From: Lachnospiraceae bacterium
GTDB taxonomy: Bacteria; Bacillota; Clostridia; Lachnospirales; Lachnospiraceae
NCBI GenBank assembly: GCA_011959805.1
Contig: BLMC01000030.1
Span: 1-33,801, forward strand
Length of the DNA: 33,801 nt
Direction: 5' to 3'
The notes beneath the pieces were generated by a model, which did no database searches, was not told the origin of the DNA, and saw nothing but the letters and a program-made list of their open reading frames with translations. Below are positions 15,062 through 24,089 of the stretch, in pieces. Numbering within the stretch: position 1 is the first letter of the stretch; each line of letters begins with the position of its first letter. A program made the translations under genes and the position numbers.

Positions 15062-17176
15062 TTATTTTGTTAGAAGCAACATAATCTTGTTACTTCTCTC
15101 TATAAATTTTGTCATAGCATCTGGTTGGAGTGGAGACTGCTGAATCAATGCCAAATCATAGAGCTGTTCGCAAATAATATCTGTATTTTCTGCATCCTTA
15201 TGCTCAAGTACATAAGAAACTAGCTTATTGTTTGCATTGAGAATCAATGTCTCGCCTTCCTTACCCATGCCCATCATACCCATATCCATACCAGGCATTG
15301 CATACATTTTCATCATATCTTGCATTCTACGCGACTCTTCTGATACTGTAATCATGGAAGCAATCTCTTCATTTTTGAGCTTCTCTAATTTTACAGTAAT
15401 ATTCTCATTATTTACAGCTTTTTTAAAGATTTCTGCAATTTCCTCACTCTTTTTGGTGAGTTCTTCTTCATCTTCTTTGGAATTTTCTTCCTTGAATGTA
15501 TCTGTCAAATCTGCATCAATACGCGCAAACTTAACTCCTTCATTCTTTGACTCCAACTGAGATACAAACGGCTGATCAATCTTATCTGGCAGCACAACAG
15601 CATCCATACCTGCTTTCTTAAACATATTTACATACTGACTCTGCTGTACAAGGTCTGTCACATAATAAACAATCTTTTCCTTTTTCTCCTCGCTATTATC
15701 CTCAGTTGTATCGGTATCGGCATCATCCACTACTTCTGCTTCTACCTTCTCACCTGTCTCCGCATCTGTCACAGACGCCTTATTCTCGTCATCAGGATCA
15801 ATCTTCTTAACCTCAAGGCATTCAGGAAGTGTCAAATATTTCCCATCAAGATTTTTAAATAAGATATAGTCTGTCATCTTCTCACAGAACTTGTCATCTT
15901 TTAAACAACCAAACTTAATAAATGGACTAATATCATCCCAATACTTCTCATAGTTTTCTTTGTCTGTCTTACACATACCAGACAGTTTGTCCGCAACCTT
16001 TTTGGTAATATACTCGCTAATCTTTGTCACAAATCCGTCATTTTGCAGCGCACTTCTCGATACATTTAACGGTAGGTCTGGACAGTCGATTACTCCTTTT
16101 AACAAAAGCAAAAATTCTGGAATAACCTCCTTAATATTGTCTGCAATAAATACCTGATTGTTGTATAACTTAATTGTTCCCTCAATTGATTCATACTCCA
16201 TATTAATCTTCGGGAAATAAAGAATTCCTTTCATATTAAATGGATAATCCATGTTGAGATGAATCCAGAAAAGAGGTTCTTTGTAATCAGAAAACACCTT
16301 GCGATAAAATTCAATGTACTCTTCTTTTGTACAATCATTTGGATGCTTTGTCCAAAGCGGATGGGTATCATTTAGAGGAACAGGACGTTTCTTAATCTTA
16401 AGTTTTGTCACTTTTTCCTTTGTCGGTTCTGCACCATCTTCTCCTGGAACTTCTTTTTCTTCCTCCACAGTCTCTACAACCACATCATCTTCTCTCTTAT
16501 CCTCAGGGTCGATGGTCTCAAATTCTTCTGGTGCATTGGCTTTTTCCAGATAAATCTCATACGGCATAAAGGAACAATATTTCCTAATTACTTCCCTCGC
16601 CTTGTACTCATTACAAAATTCTAAGCAATCCTCATTGAGAAACAGCGTAATTTCTGTACCAACTACAGTCCTATTACCATCTGTCATAGAAAATTCTGTG
16701 CCACCATCACACTCCCAATGTACTGCCGCAGCATCTTTCTGATAAGAGAGTGTATCGATATGCACTTCATCTGCCACCATAAATGCAGAATAAAATCCAA
16801 GTCCAAAATGTCCAATTATCTGATCGTCATTTGCTTTGTCCTTATACTTCTCAATAAAATCTGTCGCTCCAGAAAAAGCAATCTGATTAATATACTCTTC
16901 CACTTCGTTTGCAGTCATTCCAAGTCCAGTATCGATAAATTTAAGTGTCTTTTCTTCAGGATTTACAATAATATGAATATCCTTTTTTACATCAGCAGGA
17001 TACTCATATTCCCCCATCATCTCAAGTTTTTTTAACTTAGTAATCGCATCACAGCCGTTTGAAATTAACTCCCTGTAAAAAATATCATGGTCAGAATACA
17101 ACCATTTTTTAATAATCGGAAAAATATTTTCGCTGTTGATGGACAAGCTTCCACGCTTCTCTGCCATAAAACTCAC
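15062..17176 (-). CDS. htpG: Molecular chaperone HtpG (Hsp90 family)
   Basis: 704 residues. The N-terminal GHKL ATPase domain carries ELISNGCDAITKL, DTGLGMT and GHFGLGFYSAFMV, and the middle domain carries HPLWTKHP, FNMKGILYFP, NVSRSALQND and IKFGCLKDDKF. HtpG dimers remodel client proteins in the cytoplasm using ATP. Most bacterial HtpG proteins are about 620-640 residues and lack a charged linker. Here about 50 acidic and lysine-rich residues (about 213-266, containing EDDVVVETVEEEKEVPGEDG) separate the N and middle domains, and a second acidic insert lies at about 457-500. No MEEVD tail is present. The gene is monocistronic, with a CIRCE operator and a good promoter upstream. Confidence 0.95.
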   Translation of the reverse strand: MSFMAEKRGSLSINSENIFPIIKKWLYSDHDIFYRELISNGCDAITKLKKLEMMGEYEYPADVKKDIHIIVNPEEKTLKFIDTGLGMTANEVEEYINQIAFSGATDFIEKYKDKANDDQIIGHFGLGFYSAFMVADEVHIDTLSYQKDAAAVHWECDGGTEFSMTDGNRTVVGTEITLFLNEDCLEFCNEYKAREVIRKYCSFMPYEIYLEKANAPEEFETIDPEDKREDDVVVETVEEEKEVPGEDGAEPTKEKVTKLKIKKRPVPLNDTHPLWTKHPNDCTKEEYIEFYRKVFSDYKEPLFWIHLNMDYPFNMKGILYFPKINMEYESIEGTIKLYNNQVFIADNIKEVIPEFLLLLKGVIDCPDLPLNVSRSALQNDGFVTKISEYITKKVADKLSGMCKTDKENYEKYWDDISPFIKFGCLKDDKFCEKMTDYILFKNLDGKYLTLPECLEVKKIDPDDENKASVTDAETGEKVEAEVVDDADTDTTEDNSEEKKEKIVYYVTDLVQQSQYVNMFKKAGMDAVVLPDKIDQPFVSQLESKNEGVKFARIDADLTDTFKEENSKEDEEELTKKSEEIAEIFKKAVNNENITVKLEKLKNEEIASMITVSEESRRMQDMMKMYAMPGMDMGMMGMGKEGETLILNANNKLVSYVLEHKDAENTDIICEQLYDLALIQQSPLQPDAMTKFIERSNKIMLLLTK

Positions 17177-17231
17177 ATTCCTTTCTTACTCATTCAAAGT
17201 TGTTCAAAGTTATTTTGTCTGTCTGATAGAT

Positions 17232-17260
17232 AGTTTAATCCCGAAAAAAGTAAAAGTCAA
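17232..17260 (-). promoter_or_regulatory. htpG promoter
   Basis: On the minus strand TTGACT (17255-17260), a 17-base spacer and TAAACT (17232-17237) make a good sigma-A promoter about 55 bases before the htpG start. Confidence 0.75.
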
Positions 17261-17267
17261 TAGTAAA

Positions 17268-17294
17268 TTAGCACTCAATTCGTTTGAGTGCTAA
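17268..17294. promoter_or_regulatory. CIRCE operator (HrcA binding site)
   Basis: TTAGCACTC (17268-17276), nine bases, then GAGTGCTAA (17286-17294) is an exact consensus CIRCE element. CIRCE is bound by the HrcA repressor and usually controls groESL and dnaK operons. Here it lies just upstream of the -35 of the best htpG promoter rather than overlapping the transcription start. It implies heat-shock control of htpG by HrcA. Confidence 0.93.
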
Positions 17295-17331
17295 TAATTC
17301 ATACTTTATTTATACTTTCTTTATTTTTTTC

Positions 17332-18402
17332 TTAGGAAAATACTTCTTGATACACCTCAAAAAAACTACTTGTAGTAACTTCATCATCCTCGATAAATCC
17401 TATTGTCTTCCACAAATCCTCATTGAGGCTTCTAGCAAGTCCATCTACAAAGCCAGAGTATTCTTCATTAAACACTTCTTTCCTTCGCTGTTCTACAATC
17501 TTTATTTTATTTCGGTCTGTCTGGTCCCTGTCAAAAGTGCTAATGCACTTAATAATATGATAACCATGTTCTGTCTCTACAATCCCACTAATCTCATCTG
17601 TTCCGAGATTAAAAGCCGCCTCCTCAAACTCTATATCCATTGTTCCCTTTCCAAAAGAATAAGAAGAGTTACTATCCTCACTATACTCTATAATCAATCC
17701 TGAAAAATCTGCACCTTCCCTCGCTTTTCTCAGTATCTCTTCCGCGCGCTGACGTGCCTTTTTCTTTGCTGTCTCTGGATAAGGCACACGTTCCCTATTT
17801 TCATTCAAAGAATAAGTTTTAATTAAAACATGTTGCACTGTAATTGTCCGCGCTTCATCATCACTAATTTCAGGATTGATATCGGCAATCAAATATGCAT
17901 ATACTTTTCCTGCCAACGTATATTCTTCATACATAGTACGCAAAAGCTTTTCGTCAATCCTCAACAAATTTTGTTCTTTTTGACTTAGAGACTTATAGTA
18001 TTGTTCTGCTGCCTTTTGCGCCTTGTCAAGTTCTTCTTGTGTCAAACAAATTTCATACTTTGCAGCCAGAAGATTCATTGCCTTGATACGTGCAATCCTT
18101 GCAAGCACAGTCTCTTTCACATTATCCTCCAGTGTCTCACCCGCATAAGATGTCTGCCAAATCTGCTTTCCGAGCGCCTGCTCATACTGATTCTTAGTAT
18201 TCGTCAAATAAACCATCACTTCCGCAAGATCGCAGGAAGTTTTATCAATACGAAAAACCTCATCTCTGCCAAAACCTGTTGTCAGCACAAATTTCGTTTT
18301 TCCATGTTTGTTAAGTTGCATCCACCCCCCAACTACAAAAAAAACCACTACTAGCATTATTGCTGACAACTTTACAATATTCTTGTGATGAAAAAAAATC
18401 AT
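17332..18402 (-). CDS. Membrane-anchored PpiC-type peptidyl-prolyl cis-trans isomerase (PrsA/SurA-like)
   Basis: 356 residues. One N-terminal membrane helix (about 10-27, LSAIMLVVVFFVVGGWM) has no lipobox Cys, so the protein is probably a signal-anchored extracytoplasmic foldase. A SurA-like N-terminal helical region is followed by a parvulin domain: TVQHVLIKTYS (about 190), RAEEILRKAREGADFSGLI, YSEDSNSSYSFGKGTM, EFEEAAFNLGTDEISGIVETEHGYHIIK. Such proteins assist folding of exported proteins at the membrane-wall interface. The start is supported by GAGGCGG. A minus-strand promoter candidate lies at 18455-18483. It ends just before the htpG CIRCE region, so the two genes are probably separate units. 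Confidence 0.88.
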   Translation of the reverse strand: MIFFHHKNIVKLSAIMLVVVFFVVGGWMQLNKHGKTKFVLTTGFGRDEVFRIDKTSCDLAEVMVYLTNTKNQYEQALGKQIWQTSYAGETLEDNVKETVLARIARIKAMNLLAAKYEICLTQEELDKAQKAAEQYYKSLSQKEQNLLRIDEKLLRTMYEEYTLAGKVYAYLIADINPEISDDEARTITVQHVLIKTYSLNENRERVPYPETAKKKARQRAEEILRKAREGADFSGLIIEYSEDSNSSYSFGKGTMDIEFEEAAFNLGTDEISGIVETEHGYHIIKCISTFDRDQTDRNKIKIVEQRRKEVFNEEYSGFVDGLARSLNEDLWKTIGFIEDDEVTTSSFFEVYQEVFS

Positions 18403-18454
18403 ATAACCGCCTCTTGTTTAATAAGTATGTATAACAATGAATGTCTCTTCTTCA

Positions 18455-18483
18455 ACTGTAACAAATTTTCTATTGCTCTGCAA
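18455..18483 (-). promoter_or_regulatory. Candidate promoter for the PpiC gene
   Basis: On the minus strand TTGCAG (18478-18483), 17 bases, then an extended -10 TGTTACAGT (hexamer 18455-18460). The elements match moderately but are well spaced, about 53 bases before the start codon. Confidence 0.5.
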
Positions 18484-18620
18484 TATCATTTATTGCCAAA
18501 ACGCTTCTTTTGCAATGTTTTGTATGGCAATGTTTATTCTGCTATATTTTCTATGCAATTTTCTGTATTATTTGTAGAAAAAATTCGACTTATTCTATGG
18601 AATTATAAATTTTTTTTTGC

Positions 18621-18626
18621 TATAAT
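18621..18626 (+). promoter_or_regulatory. Candidate -10 element for the MBOAT gene
   Basis: A perfect TATAAT lies at 18621-18626, about 69 bases before the MBOAT start. The hexamer 17 bases upstream (TGGAAT) is a poor -35. The rest of 18403-18694 is AT-rich and holds no supported gene. Confidence 0.45.
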
Positions 18627-18694
18627 ATTGTGACGGGTAATTCCCGAACTCAATAGATACCTATAACAAACATCATGATTTATGGGGGAGCATC

Positions 18695-20113
18695 ATGGTT
18701 TTTAGCAGTATTTTATTTATTTTTGTTTTCTTGCCAATATTTCTGGCTTTATATTATATCGTTCCCGCCAAATTCCGAAACTTTCTTTTATTTCTGGGGA
18801 GTTTGATTTTTTATAGCTTTGGTGAAACTTACTATCTTTTCTTAATTTTATGTTCCATTACAGTCAACTTTTTCATTGGGCGGGGCATGGAACGTTTTGA
18901 GGGAAGAAACATGGAACGAACCTTGCTATTGATTTTATCATTGGTCTATAATTTTGGTCTGCTACTATTTTTTAAGTACACAAATTTTTTTATTGAAAAT
19001 ATTAATGCAGCCTTGCGACTATTAGATATCCACTGGCGATTTTACACGCTTAATCTCACACTGCCTTTAGGCATCAGCTTCTATACCTTTCAGATTGCAT
19101 CCTACATTATTGACGTATACCTTGGAAAAATAAAGGCTGATACTTCCTATATCCGTCTTGGCGCATATCTGTGTATGTTTCCGCAACTGATCGCTGGACC
19201 AATTGTTGTTTACTCAGATATCCGCGATGCATTGAAAGAAAGAAAAATTTCTGTATATAAATTTGACAACGGACTCAAAACCTTTATTATAGGACTTGGC
19301 TACAAAGTTATTATTGCAAACCGTATTGGAACTTTGTGGAATGAAGTGTGTACCATCGGTTATGAAAGTATTTCTACTCCGCTTGCATGGCTTGGTGCTT
19401 TCGCCTACTCTATGCAGCTTTATTTTGACTTTTGCGGTTACTCACTAATGGCTATTGGCTTAGGAGAAATGTTAGGATTCCATATGCCTGCAAACTTCCA
19501 TCATCCTTATATGGCGCGAAGTGTGACTGAATTTTGGCGCAGGTGGCATATCACACTTGGCGCATGGTTCCGGGAATATGTATATATACCGCTGGGTGGA
19601 AATCGCAAGGGAGGCGCGCGTACAATCATTAATTTGCTAACGGTATGGTTTCTAACCGGATTCTGGCACGGCGCTGCTTGGAACTTTATTTTATGGGGAA
19701 TGTTTATCTTCGTACTACAAATCATAGAAAAAAATATAACTTTAAGATGGCTTACTGCCAACAATATTTTTTCCAAACTAATCTCACATTGTTATATGTT
19801 TTTCTATATTCTTGTTAGCTGGGCAATTTTTGCAATCAGCGATTTTCAAGATCTTGGCGTTTATCTAAACAGAATGTTTCCATTCTTTAATGCAGAAAAC
19901 ATTCTAAATTTTACTGATTTTACAAGACTTGCAACAGAATACGCCCCTTTAATCCTTGCGAGTATTATTTTTGCAACGGATTATCCTGAAAAGCTCTTTA
20001 ACAGAGTTCGCAGCAAGAATATTGGTATTCTCATTGCCCTGTTTGTATTCTGGTGGTCTGTATATTATTTATCCATCGGAATTGATAATCCATTTTTGTA
20101 CTTCCGCTATTAG
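18695..20113 (+). CDS. MBOAT family O-acyltransferase (AlgI/DltB-like)
   Basis: 472 residues with about ten or more membrane helices. Hallmarks are PLGISFYTFQIASYIIDVY, the conserved FWRRWHITLGAWFREYVYIP followed by PLGGNRKG, and the invariant active-site His in TGFWHGAAWNF (about residue 325). MBOAT proteins of this group pass acyl or acetyl groups across the membrane onto cell-surface polymers, as AlgI does for alginate and DltB for D-alanine on teichoic acid. No dltA or dltC is nearby, so O-acetylation is the likelier role. The start is supported by GGGGGAG. The gene is followed 17 bases later by an SGNH protein, the usual partner. Confidence 0.92.
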   Translation: MVFSSILFIFVFLPIFLALYYIVPAKFRNFLLFLGSLIFYSFGETYYLFLILCSITVNFFIGRGMERFEGRNMERTLLLILSLVYNFGLLLFFKYTNFFIENINAALRLLDIHWRFYTLNLTLPLGISFYTFQIASYIIDVYLGKIKADTSYIRLGAYLCMFPQLIAGPIVVYSDIRDALKERKISVYKFDNGLKTFIIGLGYKVIIANRIGTLWNEVCTIGYESISTPLAWLGAFAYSMQLYFDFCGYSLMAIGLGEMLGFHMPANFHHPYMARSVTEFWRRWHITLGAWFREYVYIPLGGNRKGGARTIINLLTVWFLTGFWHGAAWNFILWGMFIFVLQIIEKNITLRWLTANNIFSKLISHCYMFFYILVSWAIFAISDFQDLGVYLNRMFPFFNAENILNFTDFTRLATEYAPLILASIIFATDYPEKLFNRVRSKNIGILIALFVFWWSVYYLSIGIDNPFLYFRY

Positions 20114-20130
20114 AAAGGCGTTCTTTTAAC

Positions 20131-21171
20131 ATGAAAAATTCAAAAAGCTATACACTATTATTTCTAATTGTAATGTCCACATGTATATTTAGTCTTCTGG
20201 GACATTACTGGAATATCCAATACTACCGTCGCACTAATGCCTATACTGTATCCACTCCGCCTCTTACAACTGCGATGCGTGGGTTACATGACAAACTTTA
20301 TCTTTCAGATTTATCCAGTTTTAATACGGATTATGCAATCAATAACTTGAGTGTACTGCCCGCTGTTGCACAGGCAGAGTCAACGGAGGCAGTATCATCT
20401 TCCTTAACAGACATTGCCACCAATCTTTCTACCCCTTCCGCAAAAGGCAAACAAGGCAAACTGTTTTCAGTCGCTTCAGACAGTTTGCAAGAGAAAGCAC
20501 AGACTTATGAATTTACAACGGCAACAGATGATTACTTTTCCGATGCCTGTTTTATCGGAGACTCTCGTACTGTCGGTATCAGTCAATATGCTGGGATAGA
20601 AAATGCAACATTTTTATGTAAGACTTCCTTGACAATATACGACTATGAAAAGCCAAAACTGACATTTAATGATGAAAAAATGTCAGTCCATGATATACTT
20701 ACAGAAAACCAGTTTGCTAAAATCTATCTTATGGTTGGCATTAATGAGTGTGGAACTGGAACACCAGAAACTTTTTACGAACGTTATAAAGAAGTTGTAA
20801 ACGATATCCAAAAACTTCAGCCAAATGCATTGATTTTTATTCAGGGAAATCTCTTTGTCACCCAGAAAAAATCTGAGGAAAGTGACACTATTACAAATGA
20901 GAACATCGCTGCAAGAAATGCATTGATCGCAACCCTTGCAAACCAAAAAAATATCTTTTATATCGATATTAATGAGAGTAGCTTGTGTGATGAAGGTGCA
21001 TTAATTTCTGACTATACATGGGATCAAGTACATATTAAGGCACAGTATTACCCCATCTGGAAAGATTATTTGCTGCAACACGCTATTATTACAAATAAGT
21101 ATAAATCAACAGTCTCTTCACAATCAGAAAAACAAGATACACCACATGGGCTACGGATAGAAGACGAGTAG
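20131..21171 (+). CDS. Membrane-anchored SGNH/GDSL-type hydrolase, partner of the MBOAT protein
   Basis: 346 residues. An N-terminal membrane helix (about 8-27) is followed by a Ser/Thr/Ala-rich linker (about 50-125) and an extracytoplasmic SGNH domain. Block I is CFIGDSRTVGISQYAG with the nucleophile Ser (about 145). MVGINECG gives the block III Asn, and DYTWDQVHIKA gives the Asp and His (about 297-303). This resembles the AlgX/AlgJ or DltD-like partners that transfer the acyl group delivered by the MBOAT protein onto the final polymer. The spacing of 17 bases to the MBOAT gene shows an operon. The natural acceptor could be the polymer made by the left-hand operon or another wall glycan (inference). 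Confidence 0.87.
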   Translation: MKNSKSYTLLFLIVMSTCIFSLLGHYWNIQYYRRTNAYTVSTPPLTTAMRGLHDKLYLSDLSSFNTDYAINNLSVLPAVAQAESTEAVSSSLTDIATNLSTPSAKGKQGKLFSVASDSLQEKAQTYEFTTATDDYFSDACFIGDSRTVGISQYAGIENATFLCKTSLTIYDYEKPKLTFNDEKMSVHDILTENQFAKIYLMVGINECGTGTPETFYERYKEVVNDIQKLQPNALIFIQGNLFVTQKKSEESDTITNENIAARNALIATLANQKNIFYIDINESSLCDEGALISDYTWDQVHIKAQYYPIWKDYLLQHAIITNKYKSTVSSQSEKQDTPHGLRIEDE

Positions 21172-21193
21172 GGAAAATTTCCCTACTCGTCTT
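21161..21193. terminator. Bidirectional terminator hairpin shared by two convergent genes
   Basis: A perfect 16-bp stem (AAGACGAGTAGGGAAA and its complement around a single A) contains the stop codons of both the SGNH gene (TAG at 21169-21171) and clpB (21183-21185 on the minus strand). Short T and A runs flank it. It reuses the GAGTAGGGAA motif found in other hairpins of this window. Confidence 0.75.
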
Positions 21194-23777
21194 TAATAAC
21201 TGCTTGTAGTTTTTGTTCTGTATTATCCAAGTCAATTAAAATTGTATCCCCAATCCTTACCTGATCTGCAAGAATTAATCTGGCTGCTAACGTTTCTACA
21301 TTTTTTTGGATATAACGTTTGAGTGGTCGCGCACCATATACAGGGTCATAACTACTATCAATAATAAAGCGCTGCGCCCGCTTTGAAATTTCAATACACA
21401 ATTCTTTATCCGCAAGCCGTCTGTTAATATCTGCAAGAATTAATCCAATAATGCCTCCTATATTATCCTTTGTAAGTGGCTTGAACAAGATTGTTTCATC
21501 TAATCTGTTGAGAAACTCTGGCCTAAAATGAACCCTAAGTTCTTTCAAGACCATATCTTGTGCAGATTTTTCAATCTCTCCACCGCTGTCAATACCATCC
21601 AACAAATATTGCGCGCCAATATTTGAAGTCATAATTAAGATTGTATTCTTAAAATCCACTGTCCGTCCCTGTGAATCTGTAATTCGCCCATCATCAAGCA
21701 CTTGCAAAAGAATATTAAATACATCTGGATGCGCTTTTTCGACCTCATCAAACAAAACCACACTATATGGTTTTCTTCGTACTGCCTCTGTAAGCTGTCC
21801 TCCTTCATCATATCCCACATATCCCGGAGGCGCTCCAATCAACCTTGATACAGAATGCTTCTCCATATATTCACTCATATCAATACGAACCATGTTGGAT
21901 TCATCATCAAACAAAGAGGCAGCAAGAGCCTTCGCTAGTTCTGTTTTACCAACACCTGTTGGTCCCAGAAACAAGAAGGAACCAATCGGTTTATCAGGGT
22001 CTTTAATTCCAGCTTTCGAGCGAATAATAGCCTCTGTTACTTTTGTGACACCCTCATCCTGCCCAATCACACGTTTGTGAAGTTCTTCATCCAAATGAAG
22101 CGTTTTGTTTCGCTCACTCTCATTAAGTTTTGACACAGGAATTCCTGTCCAACGCGAAATAATCTTCGCAATCTCATCCTCAGAAACACTTTCATGTACC
22201 AAAGACATCTCCCTTGCATTTACTTCCGCTTCCTCAATTTCCAACTGTTTTTTTAATTCTGGCAGTTTTCCATAACTTAACTCTGCTGCCTTCTCAAGAT
22301 TACCTTCCCGCTGTGCTATTTGGATCTGATTGTTTAACTCCTCAATGTCCTCTCGCAATTTTGACAACTTTTCCACACATGCTTTCTCATTATCCCACTG
22401 TGCCTTGCGATTATTAAACTCTGCTTTTTGTTCGGCAAGTTCTGCCTGTAATGCCGACAGACGTTCTGCACTTAATCGATCCTCTTCCTTCTTGAGTGCT
22501 GCAACTTCGATTTCCATCTGCATAATCTTTCTCTGTAGCTCATCAAGTTCTGCAGGCATAGAATCAAGTTCTGTCTTAATCATAGCACACGCCTCATCCA
22601 CAAGGTCAATCGCCTTGTCGGGCAAGAAGCGATCCGTAATGTACCGATTTGAGAGCACAGCTGCACTTACAAGAGCGTTATCCATAATTTTGACACCATG
22701 AAAAACTTCATAGCGCTCCTTCAATCCTCTTAAAATACTAATCGTATCCTCAACGGTAGGTTCTAATACCATCACAGGCTGAAAACGCCGTTCAAGCGCA
22801 GGGTCCTTTTCTATATATTGCCTGTATTCATCCAATGTTGTTGCGCCTATGCAGTGCAACTCACCTCTTGCAAGCATTGGTTTCAACATGTTGCCCGCAT
22901 CCATTGCTCCGTCTGTTTTGCCAGCGCCTACAATCGTATGCAACTCATCAATAAACAAAATTATCTGACCATCGCTATTTTTAACATCCTCCAATACTGC
23001 TTTTAACCGTTCCTCAAACTCGCCTCTATATTTGGCTCCGGCAACCAGTGCTCCCATATCCAAAGAAAAAACCTTCTTATCTTTTAATCCTTGTGGCACG
23101 TCACCGCGCACAATTCGTTGCGCAAGCCCTTCCACCACTGCAGTCTTACCAACACCTGGTTCTCCAATAAGGACAGGATTATTTTTTGTCTTTCTTGACA
23201 AAATACGAATAATGTTGCGAATTTCATTGTCTCGTCCAATTACTGGGTCAAGCTTTTGATTTCTTGCTTTTTCTACCAAGTCCTGCCCATATTTCTCAAG
23301 TGTATCATATGTTGCTTCAGGATTATCACTTGTCACTTTCTGATTTCCTCGTACTTCCGCAAGCGCTTTTAAAAACCTTTCTCTTGTAATACCATATTCT
23401 CGAAAAATTTCCTTGATTTCCTTATTCGGATTTTGAATAATAGAGAGAAATAGATGCTCAACCGATACATACTCATCCCCCATACGTTTTGCCTCATCCT
23501 CCGCACTGATTAGCACTTTGTTGAGATACTGTCCTACATAAGGTTGACCACCCTGAACTTTTACACGTTTCTCAAGTCCTTTTTTTACTCTGTCCAAAAA
23601 ATATTCCTTGTTGATTTCCATTTTCTCAACAAGTTTTAGAATTAGACTATCCTCAATTGTAAGAAGTGCATAGAGCAAATGTTCCTGCTCAAGCTCCTGA
23701 TTTCCATACTCTATCGCTAGTTTTTCACATTGATTTACTGCTTCTAACGACTTTTGCGTAAACTTTTGAATATTCAT
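21183..23777 (-). CDS. clpB: ATP-dependent protein disaggregase ClpB (Hsp100)
   Basis: 864 residues, full length for ClpB. The N domain (about 1-145) has two Clp repeats. NBD1 has Walker [11 protein letters not shown] (about 207) and Walker B ILFIDELH. The coiled-coil M domain spans about 405-530. NBD2 has Walker [11 protein letters not shown], Walker [14 protein letters not shown] and arginine fingers near [11 protein letters not shown]. ClpB hexamers thread aggregated proteins through their pore in cooperation with DnaK. The long M domain and lack of a ClpP-binding tripeptide loop separate it from ClpA and ClpC. An AGGAGGAG ribosome binding site supports the start. It has its own strong promoter; I see neither CIRCE nor a CtsR heptad repeat there. 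Confidence 0.96.
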   Translation of the reverse strand: MNIQKFTQKSLEAVNQCEKLAIEYGNQELEQEHLLYALLTIEDSLILKLVEKMEINKEYFLDRVKKGLEKRVKVQGGQPYVGQYLNKVLISAEDEAKRMGDEYVSVEHLFLSIIQNPNKEIKEIFREYGITRERFLKALAEVRGNQKVTSDNPEATYDTLEKYGQDLVEKARNQKLDPVIGRDNEIRNIIRILSRKTKNNPVLIGEPGVGKTAVVEGLAQRIVRGDVPQGLKDKKVFSLDMGALVAGAKYRGEFEERLKAVLEDVKNSDGQIILFIDELHTIVGAGKTDGAMDAGNMLKPMLARGELHCIGATTLDEYRQYIEKDPALERRFQPVMVLEPTVEDTISILRGLKERYEVFHGVKIMDNALVSAAVLSNRYITDRFLPDKAIDLVDEACAMIKTELDSMPAELDELQRKIMQMEIEVAALKKEEDRLSAERLSALQAELAEQKAEFNNRKAQWDNEKACVEKLSKLREDIEELNNQIQIAQREGNLEKAAELSYGKLPELKKQLEIEEAEVNAREMSLVHESVSEDEIAKIISRWTGIPVSKLNESERNKTLHLDEELHKRVIGQDEGVTKVTEAIIRSKAGIKDPDKPIGSFLFLGPTGVGKTELAKALAASLFDDESNMVRIDMSEYMEKHSVSRLIGAPPGYVGYDEGGQLTEAVRRKPYSVVLFDEVEKAHPDVFNILLQVLDDGRITDSQGRTVDFKNTILIMTSNIGAQYLLDGIDSGGEIEKSAQDMVLKELRVHFRPEFLNRLDETILFKPLTKDNIGGIIGLILADINRRLADKELCIEISKRAQRFIIDSSYDPVYGARPLKRYIQKNVETLAARLILADQVRIGDTILIDLDNTEQKLQAVIKDE

Positions 23778-23828
23778 AACGCTCCTCCTCTCACAGTTGT
23801 GTTTTATTTTTCTATCTGTTCTATAAAT

Positions 23829-23856
23829 ACTATAACACTATTTCTTATTTTGTCAA
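23829..23856 (-). promoter_or_regulatory. clpB promoter
   Basis: On the minus strand TTGACA (23851-23856), 16 bases, then an extended -10 TGTTATAGT (hexamer 23829-23834), about 50 bases before the clpB start. The match to sigma-A consensus is strong, and no CIRCE or CtsR-like operator overlaps it. Confidence 0.8.
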
Positions 23857-24089
23857 TTTAGTTTATACATTTATTACCTTTTTTATTTCCTTTTAAGGAA
23901 TCTGCAAAACATAAACAATAAAAAGACCCTTTTTAATTTACTTTTTTTAACAATTGAATAAATTTTCTATTTTATTCTACCGATATTAATAAATATGTGA
24001 TAAAATATCTATAGTAGTCTGCCATACCAAAATGATAAGTTTGGCACGACTATTATTATGAAACAATTCTTCCGAAAGATGGTGTTAAG
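23857..24089. other. AT-rich intergenic region between divergent clpB and the acidic-protein gene
   Basis: No coding sequence is supported. It contains long T and A runs and, near 23996-24006, TGTGATAAAAT, which could be a weak -10 for the plus-strand gene at 24090. The sequence 24007-24060 may be that gene's leader. Nothing else stands out. Confidence 0.4.

Noticed and set aside
18385..18633. 82-codon plus-strand open frame upstream of the MBOAT gene
   Set aside because: It is AT-rich and low-complexity, has no convincing ribosome binding site, and overlaps the start and promoter of the PpiC gene.
23778..23860. CIRCE or CtsR operator upstream of clpB
   Set aside because: Neither TTAGCACTC dyads nor tandem GGTCAAA-like heptads are present near the clpB promoter.
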